Assembly: GCA_905147135.1 (NCBI GenBank)
Contig: LR990053.1
Coordinates: 12,908,501-12,972,500 of the forward strand
DNA from: Blastobasis lacticolella
Lineage: Eukaryota; Arthropoda; Insecta; Lepidoptera; Blastobasidae
Length of the DNA stretch: 64,000 bases
Reading direction: 5' to 3'
The number at the start of each line of letters is the position of its first letter. The stretch's first letter is position 1. This document shows positions 12,706 to 64,000 of the stretch, piece after piece. Both the position numbers and the translations under genes were made by a program. Under the pieces are notes generated by a model that saw only the letters and a list, made by a program, of their open reading frames with translations, ran no database searches and was not told the DNA's origin.

Positions 12706-13260
12706 CCCTAAACCTGAACTCCTGCCCTGACCAGGTACAGTCAACTGCAGCAGTTTTATTTTGGCTCGTGAGGTGATCGAGATATAGGTAGTTAAACACT
12801 TGTGACTTGGATATGTTGTTTTTCCATCATAATCACCATAGCGACCAATTCCGGCTTATGCTATGTTTTCCCACTTTACATTATTTTATCCACCACATGA
12901 ATGAATGAATCGTAGGTGTTATGAGCGACAGTTACAACTTACCATCAGGTGGGCTGTCTCCTCATATGTCACTACGTATTATAAAAAAAAGAGAAAAAGT
13001 CCATCGCTTAGTCTTCAGACACAACCCAAGGGATTGATCGATGTACAACACAAACGCAATTCTACCTATTCGCGATTCTACACAATATGGATTCCGCACA
13101 ACTGACATTCAACACATTATTTATTCCACACAGACTTCAATTATACACAAACGCGTTTCTTCCTGTTCGTGATTCTACACAATATTAATTCCACACAACT
13201 GATGCGATTCACCAGATTCGCTATTCCACATATTCGTTACATATTTTAAATCATCTCGTC

Positions 13261-13603
13261 ATCATGGCGTTAATGTGAAGGTTATCCTCTCGCTCACGAG
13301 AGCCCGGGGTCTGCATTGACCATGATCCAGGATTGGCAGATCAAGTAAATACAGTGGAGCGACTGCCATCTGACCTGCTACCACGGAAACCTGAACAAAT
13401 TGGATCATGGTTTCCTACACATTTGGTCACCTGAATGAGCAGGTTTCATCATGATGTTTGCACCCTTAGAGCATCGGTTAGTATTCAACTAATGTACATA
13501 TATCAGAAAAAAGTCATTGGTTCATGGCGGCAGTGGGATTCAAACCAGGTCCCTCTCGCTTAGGAGTCGGATACTATAACCACTAGGCCACCTATGCTTC
13601 TAA
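13261..13603 (-). mobile_element. tRNA-derived SINE (family S1), reverse orientation
   Basis: Reverse complement of the elements at 16977 and 23153. The tRNA-like head with box A and box B lies at the right end (around 13535-13603) and the conserved tail CATTAACGCCATGATG lies at the left end. Confidence 0.85.
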
Positions 13604-13796
13604 GGGCAGGTGGCCCGTTAGTGCTCATAGAAGTCTCATAATAACTCTGATCCTAACTCTGATCCAACCAGCCTGGTCAACGCTGTAGACTCTGGACTGC
13701 CATTCACACATTCTTCAACGATGGGCACAATAAGAATGGTTGTATTGTAACCTCAGCTAGAACTAGACCAGGGTGTAAGTTTAGTGGACCTAGTAG

Positions 13797-14222
13797 AAGA
13801 GAGGTAGGGCATAGCGGGGTATCCCGTTCGAATTAGGGCCGCACGACTGGGGAAGTACCTCCACCTTACGGAATACCGCAGCTAAACAATACTCTTTTAA
13901 ATAGTATTGTGGTTCTGCCGGTGAGTAAGGTTTCCAGTGCTCCATGGGGTGGGGATTTGGGGAACCGCAGCTTTGGCAGTTGGGGCATTTGCCTTTTGCT
14001 GCCAGATCTACGTGTTATACAGGTGGGCAAAGCATTGGCGATACTCTGGGTGTTGGTAATGTCTATAGGCAGTGGTGACCACTTTCCATCAGGTGGCCCG
14101 CTTGCCTGTTTGCGTACCGTATGACAGATACTCTTGGTGTTGGTAATGTCTATAGGCAGTGGTGACCACTTTCCATCAGGTGACCCGCTTGCCTGTTTGC
14201 CTACCGTATGACATAAAAAAAA
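13797..14222 (+). mobile_element. Retroposon family A with an internal tail duplication
   Basis: Full-length relative of 7419-7745 in the opposite orientation. The last 87 bp or so occur twice in tandem (about 14040-14126 and 14128-14214), and the copy ends in ACATAAAAAAAA. Confidence 0.75.
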
Positions 14223-14655
14223 GTTAATATTGACCAAGGTCAACTCTGGTCATCGAACCTGGTCAACGCTGGGCAGAATTGAGACTGGTTGTTAGAATTA
14301 GACCAGGACCTAATAAAGGTTGACCAAGGTCAACCCCAGTCAACCAACAAAGCATTGGACTAGGTTTCTTAAATAGGGTTGACCTTGGGCAACCTTGACT
14401 GGTTCCATTAAACTTAGGTCCAGGTCTAAGTCAGCCAGTCTCAGGTCCCCAGCGTTGTGGAATAGCGAATCTGTTTAATGGCAGCATTTGTGTGGAATTA
14501 ATATTGTGTAGAATCGCGAACAGGAAGAAACGCGTTTGTGTATAATTGAAGACTGTGTGGAATAAATAATGTCTTGAATGTCAGTTGTGCGGAATCCATA
14601 TTGTGTAGAATCGCGAATAGGTAGAATTGCGTTTGTGTTGTATATCGATCAATCC

Positions 14656-16976
14656 AACCCAAGTACAATTTTGTGAAAAGTCAATAAGTCTAATCTTCTC
14701 GTTTACTTGAACGAGGAAGCGGCCACCTGATGGAAAGTTATCACTGTCGCCCACAGACACTCGGGAGTCGGAAATGGGAACACGGTATAAACGAATTTTA
14801 CGTGAACGTAGCCGCGGGCGGCAACTAAGGGACCGTCCCATACTACGTACTACCCATTTTGTACCCCCCTTACCCCTACCGTGACCACCCGTAGACTAAC
14901 CCCCTTTACCCCACCCCTTGGTTTTCAGATAGTAAATATGCTATTAAAAATTGAAAAATTTCTTGCAAACGGAAAGATAAAAAATATATTTGGCTCATAT
15001 TATTTTGTTAATATAGCGCGTGACACCAAGAGTATGCGCACGTGGCTACGTGACGAAGACTCATGCCTCCCGGCCCCTGTGACCAAGCATAGTATTTTTA
15101 GAGACCCATGAACAGCCCACAATATTTTGACACCAATATTCTCATGACCCTATAAAGTAGAGACTAAGAAAATAACACACTGTAGTTTTTCTCTGTAGCA
15201 TCACGAATAGTGCTTTCCCTGTAAATTAAACGTGCCACTTTAGGCCCCTACGTCGTGCTCAATAGGGCGATCCTCATGACAAGTTCTTTGAGCCTGTAAA
15301 GTGAAGTGTGGAGTTGGAGTCGTAGCTCCTGGGATTATAGTTATCTCCGGACATTTCCGTGTTCGCTAACCTTAAAGTGCCTATGTCGAAATTCCGTTCG
15401 AAACAAAGTGTGAAATGAAGCTAACATAAAAAAATAAGTCGACTTTGTGAAAATCTAAATATATTTTTTAAATACATTACAGCAAGCATTCACCAGGTCG
15501 TCCTTGTGTTTCTATGATTTTCTAGGTGGAACAAACTAATCTGCCATGCAAAGGGTTCAAAATGCTATTTCTAGTAAACGCGGAGATTGAATGAATTGAG
15601 TATTCGGCTGAGTAGAATTACAGTCGGCTTACACTTGTAGGTGTCGTACAATGCGACTAATGTTTTCGAGTCAAAAGGTCTAAAGTCTCCGTAGGCGGAA
15701 AAATGGGACACGAGCTTCTTCCATTTTTAATGTATGTATTATACGACTGCGATCTCCGACCCGCCTACCAGCGTTTAAGTTATGGCAATAACCTCCCCTT
15801 TTGTGGGAGAGGCCCTAAGTCCTGCAGTGACTTATTGTGTGTGTTTGTATTATCTTAGGTAATTGTAGACTGACCAAACGACTGCTGAAAGAGTGTAGTT
15901 CCTTAGTGGAACTAAAACCCGGCCCACTCCACAAGTCTGACTCGATCTATTCGAAATTTTATTATATAACTTGTCTAATCAGTCTTCTGTAATAGTTTTA
16001 TAGCCAACTCGTTTCTCCACTTACTCCTGCGTTGTCACTGTTATTCAGACGACAGGTATTCTCGGAGGAGTAATATGCATTTAAACCTTTCGAATTTTTC
16101 TTTATAATTTAGAGAATTTCTAAATTACAAAGATAACGACATTAAAATCATTGCTTAAACCACGCGAGGAGGAGTTAGCGATACAGACAGACAGACGCGG
16201 TAACCGACTTTTGTATAGGTACTACTCGTACGTATGTAAGAATAGGGAAGTAAGTACCTTTTACTTGCAATTCATAATAATTAATACTAACCTACTACAC
16301 ATTTATTACGAGAGACCACTGCTTTGTCTTGAAACAAAAAGCCTAACAATAATTTTTGCCGACTCCATAGAGCCAAATTTATTGCACGTTGTAAATATAG
16401 CTAAGGTTTCCGAACAGATAAACAGGACCACAAAGCGAGTCGTTTATTAAATTAATTTGTCACGGTTCCCGCACCGCTTCACCTACACAAAGCATCTATT
16501 TCATTTTGTAGCGGATTCAAAGATTTCTGTGGCTTCCAAGCTACCCCAATTTCAATGTTAAATTAAAATAATGATGAATTTTCATTAATCTCGTGGTGCC
16601 CCTTGTTGGTATCGCCCCAATCAGAAACCGCCTTGACGGCTTCGTTCAATGGCCTTACCATTTCCTCTCGACAAGACTTAAAATGTTGTGCCTGCTGACT
16701 TTTGCATCGGACATCTATTTATCCGTTAGGTACTGTGCTGTTGTCTGCGTACTCAAAGGTACCGGGAACAAGCAGATTTTTATTATAATTATTGTCATAT
16801 TTTTATATGGACGGATTGTTGTGGACAAAATCAATAAACTAACATGCAAGAATCACCGCCCTATCACAGGCGAGGTGTGAGTTACACTGAATAGAAATGC
16901 GCGGGAGCGCGCGTTTCGTTCCTTGAACTTTATTTCAACTCCAGCGACTTTGTTTTATACTATGTATAGATGACCT
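14656..16976. other. Intergenic stretch, diverged repeats only
   Basis: A degraded family-B repeat lies at about 15620-15835. Fragments of a repeat with CAGACAGACAGACGCGGT lie near 16180. No exon or RNA gene was recognised. Confidence 0.5.
15620..15835 (+). repeat. Diverged family-B dispersed repeat
   Basis: Shares GTGTCGTACAA, TCTCCGTAGG, GCGATCTCC and GAGAGGCCCTAAGTCC with the copies at 27580, 40393, 45040 and 60970. Confidence 0.7.
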
Positions 16977-17340
16977 AGAGCATCGGTGGCCGAGCGGTTA
17001 GAGTATCCGACTTGTAAGCCAGAGGTCCCGGGTTCGAATCCCGCTCCAGCCATGTACCAATAACTGTTACTGAGTTATGTACATTAGTTGAATACTAACC
17101 GATGCTCTTACGGTGAGGGAAAACATCGTGATGAAACCTGCACATTCAGGCGACTGAATGTGTAACCATGATCCAATCTGGTCAGGTTCCCCTGGTAGCA
17201 GGCCCATGGAGGTCAGATGGCAGTCGCTCCGCTGTAATTACCTGACCTACCAAATCCTGGATCATGGTCACGGCGGACCCCAGGCCCTCGTGCGCGAGAG
17301 CACAACCGGGACATTAACGCCAAGATGATTTTTTTTTTTT
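16977..17340 (+). mobile_element. tRNA-derived SINE (family S1)
   Basis: The head is tRNA-like. The A box GGTGGCCGAGCGG is followed 30-40 bp on by the B box GGTTCGAATCC, giving a split internal RNA polymerase III promoter. The unrelated body contains GATGAAACCTG and CCATGATCCAAT, and the end reads CATTAACGCCAAGATG followed by a T run. It is not a functional tRNA gene, because the anticodon stem is imperfect and the body continues for 270 bp. Confidence 0.9.
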
Positions 17341-17480
17341 AAAGATGACCGTCTAATTAATAACTGTCTCTTATATGCACCGTCAGTAATTACCTTTGTG
17401 ACTAATTAAGAGGCTTGGCTGTCAAAGACTAAGGACACATCGATACCTAAAGTGCGTAGTTTTTAAGAAATTGGCATTCA

Positions 17481-17884
17481 ATGAGGAGTTTTCCAGTAGG
17501 TATTGATAGTTGGTTTCAAAAAGCATCAATAGATGGCGCTTCTACAATTTTGGTAATCTTTTTATAATTTGTATGATGGTGGCAGTGATTTCATGCAGCC
17601 AACTAATACTAAACTTGAAAATAAAATGTTTATTAATATAAACATAACTGTTAAAGCTTGAACGAAGTGTAAAAGAAATATTTATAGAAGTTGGCACTAT
17701 GTTCCATTATGTTCTATCTTCCACAACTATGTCACTATGTTCCACAACCTCTAAAATGTTTGAAAACTATTGACAAATCCTGTTTGCTAAGAACCTATTT
17801 CAAGCGATTATCAATTACCAAAATTGTCGGGGCGCCATCTAGTGAGTGGTTAGGAATGCTTTAGATACCTATTGGAAAACTTAT
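17481..17884 (+). mobile_element. TIR element family T1, copy 1
   Basis: Begins ATGAGGAGTTTTCCAGTAGG and ends with the complement AGGTATTGGAAAACT-type terminus. Inside both ends is the motif AGATGGCGC followed by ACAATTTTGGTAAT in inverted orientation. About 404 bp with no coding capacity. Copies at 18707-19092 and 51109-51512 run in the opposite orientation. Confidence 0.8.
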
Positions 17885-18176
17885 TTCTGTCGTTTTCCCG
17901 AATTGATCCCGAGCGCTCGTTTTCGTAAAGGTTCGATCACGAGTTTGCCATGTCAAAGCCATGTACATACCAGCCATAAAGGATTTGGTTTACTAATTTG
18001 TGTGTGTGTGTGAGTCATAAAGGTAAAAGCGTGAATACATCACTCGCGATCGGACTCCAACGGCCAAGATCACAGAGTACTTTTATATATATGAAAGCCA
18101 AGATTATCTATTACAAAAAATACTGTCCGTGATCAATTCGGCAATACGGCAATTTAGCAAAATAAACCCCGACCCT

Positions 18177-18429
18177 GTAGCCGTATTCACAATGGCTCGG
18201 AAATCGGATTCGGATACGGAATCGACAAAGGACTCCGCAAAAGTTCTTAGGAAAAAGTGGTTTCAGTTACTTTTGATGAAATTTTCGTATGTTATAGAGA
18301 GTAGAGTTTCCGTGGAATCTATTGGAATTCTGAATACCAGTTTTCGAATCGATCGACACGGATTCGCCGCTCACGAATTTTGTGTCGAATCGTTCGGAAA
18401 CGGTTTCGAATCATTGTGAATACGGCTAC
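18177..18429. mobile_element. Short palindromic element with perfect 18-bp inverted termini
   Basis: GTAGCCGTATTCACAATG at 18177-18194 is repeated as its exact reverse complement at 18412-18429. Subterminal CGGAAATCGGATTCGG-like segments are also inverted relative to each other. 253 bp, no gene. It sits between two inverted T1 copies. Confidence 0.8.
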
Positions 18430-18706
18430 TGTTTACAGGGGCGCCATTGAATCACGGTAACATATTCAGATGCCTCAGTGAGGAGGTTTCCTCATGATGT
18501 TTTCCTTCACTGGAGAATTGCTCTGTTGACTCATTATTCTTTCGGAATTTTAGCAGTTCCTAAAGCTAAGAAATAAGAATAAATTCATAAATGAAGACTT
18601 GGCTGTCTGAACTAGATCCCTTTGCCTTTTTAAGTTTCACCGTTTCGAAGGGTTGCCAAATCGTAGAAAAAATAAGGTTTTCAGTCTTATTCATGAATAT
18701 TCATCA

Positions 18707-19092
18707 ATGAGGAGTTTTCCAATAGGTATCTAAAGCATTCTTAACCACTCACTAGATGGCGGCTCGACAATTTTGGTAATTGATAATCGCTTGAAAAAGG
18801 TTTTTAGCAAAGGGGATATAAACACTGGGTACGTTGTATTGGATAATATTGTATTTATCAATAGTTTTCAACCATTTTAGAGGTTGTCATAAAATGGAAC
18901 ATAGTGACTAGTCATAAAAATATGTCTTTGTACATTTCGTTCAATCTTTAAAAGTAAGTTTTAGTATTAGATGGCTGCATGATATCACTGACAAAATGAT
19001 ACAGATTTTAAAAAAATTACCAGAATTGTAGGAGCGCCATCTATTGATGCTTTTTGAAACCAACTGACAATACCTACAGGAAAACTCCTCAT
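18707..19092 (-). mobile_element. TIR element family T1, copy 2
   Basis: Inverted relative to copy 1, with both termini intact (ATGAGGAGTTTTCC at the left, GGAAAACTCCTCAT at the right). Confidence 0.82.
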
Positions 19093-20086
19093 TAGTAATA
19101 GTAATTGTAGGTAATTTGTGTTTCAGGGCACTGCTTGAGAAAATATTGTTCTGGTGTAGGTAAGCAATATGACTACCACTGTGGGTATTTTGTTTATAGA
19201 GATCACTCCACATCTCGCGTCCGATGCCCGTACCTATGCTAGTTGAATGCCAGGTAGATAGATCATCATCAAAGCCCATAATAGTTCACTGTAAGACAAA
19301 GGGCCTCTCCCACGAAAGCGGAGGTTATTTATCGCACATTTGATTAGGTATTTTTTATACCACTAACTACCCAGTTTTGTCGCCGCTCGCTACGCTCTAT
19401 CATTCATTACTTTTAGTTACGTATCTAACTTGATAACGATCACGAATTCATGACCACTCCAGCTTTTAATAGTAAAAATGTCAAAAATTCGCTGCGCATG
19501 CATTACTTTCAGTAGGTAGATCATTTCTCAAGCCGGCATTAGATGAATATATTATTTAAATTGTCAAATTTTTGAATTAAAATATCTGTTGATTTGTTTG
19601 AGTGTAGTTAAAACTTGACATAGGTACTTGTCATTTTGACAAATTTCATCAATCAACAGATTTTGGGTATAGTCGCTTATGGCGCCATTAGTTCTGTTTG
19701 CCTCGTATTGTAACAATATCATTTAACGGTAACTAAAGTAAGCGGACCCTTGCCCCTCGCGTGCCGCACGGGGACGCAACCGGGACATAACGCCAAGATT
19801 TTTCTCTATCTCTCTCTCTCTCTATCTTGATCGCTTGCGCTTTTAATGTAATATTTTAAAATCATTCTTCGTGTACATATTTAGTGGAAACGCCGAATAT
19901 CGTCTCTGTTTACCTATCCTTATGTACAAATTTTTTTTTCAAATTCTGGCAACCCCGCTACTGTCACTTGGCTGTCAAAAAATACAGACTGTGCAGGCAG
20001 CTGCACTTTTTGCGGCTGCTATTACCAATTTATCTTTCTTATTTGTTCGATTCTTATTAGAATTGTTATAAATTGTCTCCGACAAC
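19093..20086 (+). promoter_or_regulatory. Upstream and 5' leader region of the dynein gene
   Basis: The region includes a short family-B fragment near 19300-19330, a SINE-tail fragment near 19775-19800 and a TC-rich run at 19803-19825. The transcription start is not obvious and I see no convincing TATA box. An in-frame TAA at 20069-20071 and the good insect start context ACAACATGG fix the translation start at 20087. A 5' non-coding exon farther left cannot be excluded. Confidence 0.45.
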
Positions 20087-62943
<42,857 letters not shown>

Positions 62944-64000
62944 GTATGCTAGCCCTAATATTCATCAGGTTAATGCCAACAGCCCGTGAAAGAAAGTTAC
63001 CAGCATGGGCGGAGGTTACAGCTAGTGATATGACTTCAAATACTGATCATAAACCCATCTCATCAGTGATATTGTCATTTGCACAGTCACTATTTGATAT
63101 GTCCGGACAAATTTTGATCAGAAAGTAATGACTTGCATGTCTCTTCAGAATTGTCCGCTTGCACAATGTTTTTGAGAATATAACATCATCATAACAATTA
63201 CCATTAATCAGATTAACTTAAAAGGTGAAGGTGTTTTTGGATGAGCGGACATTAACTCGATTAAACCATTAACTATGATGATGAGCATCATGTCAATAAA
63301 ATTTAATCATAACAATGGAATTTAACATTTTGCTTTGTCATTTTTTTATTTACTGCGTTGGGATTGCGCTTCACTACTAATATGTAATAAGAACTAAATT
63401 ACTAACAAGCCAAAACAGCAACTTGACGTTGTTAAACAATCAGCAATGATAAACGCGAGCGATGCTTTTAAATCCGAGAGAAGTGTTGTTTACGCGAGTA
63501 AGTCCGTGGGATTGTCGATAGTTCTCATACGAAAGAGATAATGAAATGAGAGAGAAGCACCTATACGAAAGGTTAAATTGACTCGAACTGAGCATGCATG
63601 CAGCATGCATGAACATCGTGGTCTGCCGGTTGACTGTTAGACATAGCCTAGCTTTTTAGTCCGCCAATTGCTGTAATTTGTGCAATAAAGATTTTAAAAA
63701 CTAACATATCAGTGACAGCTCCTTTCTAATATTGAGATACATCGTTCGCGTTCGCAAAATCAAGTGGCAGCTTGGCCAAAAGTAATAAATACATGCTACA
63801 TATAACGCCTAACCTCGCGTACCTGAAGCGCAGTCCCACCTGTGGTCACGCCACGCCCGCCCCCGCGGCGTGTGGTGCGTGAATGTGAATGCGTATGCGT
63901 TTCCATGCTAACCCGCTAACGGCACGTAGAGGCGCAGCGCCGCGTCGCGAGCCGACCACAGCACATGGATCGAGAAGGTCAGTGCCACGCTGGGACAGCC
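62944..64000 (+). other. Start of intron 46
   Basis: The donor is GTATGC at 62944. The next conserved dynein segment (AAA2 P-loop region) does not appear before 64000. A 16-codon mini-exon candidate lies at 63930-63977 and is discussed as a finding. Confidence 0.6.

Larger units (their letters stand above)
13031..14655. mobile_element. Composite structure with 199-bp inverted terminal arms
   Basis: The left arm 13031-13229 is the near-perfect reverse complement of 14457-14655. Both arms are 199 bp and have the same internal order. Each arm contains two diverged direct copies of an approximately 100-bp unit built around GATTCTACACAATAT. The 1.2-kb interior holds a tRNA-derived SINE (minus), a family-A retroposon (plus) and GACCAAGGTCAA-type palindromes. 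No transposase is seen. It looks like a foldback or MITE-like element into which SINEs have inserted. Confidence 0.75.

Noticed and set aside
16977..17052. Possible tRNA genes at SINE heads (also 13535-13603, 23153-23220, 26694-26765, 25400-25470)
   Set aside because: A and B boxes are present, but stems are imperfect and each is fused to a multi-copy non-tRNA body. They are SINEs.

Overview
The window is animal nuclear DNA, most probably from a moth or butterfly. Long GT-AG introns are packed with tRNA-headed SINEs, short inverted-repeat elements and non-LTR retrotransposons of the kind common in Lepidoptera. The protein evidence shows only an insect-like cytoplasmic dynein; the lepidopteran assignment rests on repeat style and is inference.

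Layout. Bases 1-4320 hold a non-LTR retrotransposon with an uninterrupted 947-codon endonuclease/reverse-transcriptase ORF and a probable TTTC-rich tail. Bases 4321-20086 contain no host gene I can support. They hold dispersed retroposons, a non-autonomous hAT element with a perfect 8-bp target duplication (11806-12438), a 1.6-kb structure with 199-bp inverted arms (13031-14655), tRNA-derived SINEs, and a cluster of TIR elements (17481-19092).

From 20087 to the right edge, one host gene fills the window on the + strand: the cytoplasmic dynein 1 heavy chain (Drosophila Dhc64C / vertebrate DYNC1H1 orthologue). I placed 46 coding exons, all with GT-AG introns and matching phases, that join into about 2193 codons. 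They cover the N-terminal tail, the linker, all the hallmarks of AAA1 (Walker A GPAGTGKT, Walker B CFDEFN, sensor I MNPG) and the approach to AAA2. The usual protein is about 4600 residues, so the 3' half lies beyond the window.

The introns carry the unusual material. Intron 17 (30254-36717) contains a degraded but structurally complete DIRS-type tyrosine-recombinase retrotransposon (30772-35996). It has inverted terminal repeats, relics of gag, RT, RNase H and tyrosine recombinase, and an internal complementary region whose two halves are perfect complements of the two element ends (51 of 51 and 65 of 65 bases). Its 5' part includes a 90-bp tandem array with hairpin-forming half units. Intron 22 holds a second hAT-type element with a perfect 8-bp duplication (41991-42909). 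Intron 34 holds a 5'-truncated LINE. Several short inverted-repeat families occur in more than one intron. Defective downstream copies of exon 19 and exon 36, and possibly a fragment of exon 46, suggest repeated small tandem duplications within the gene.
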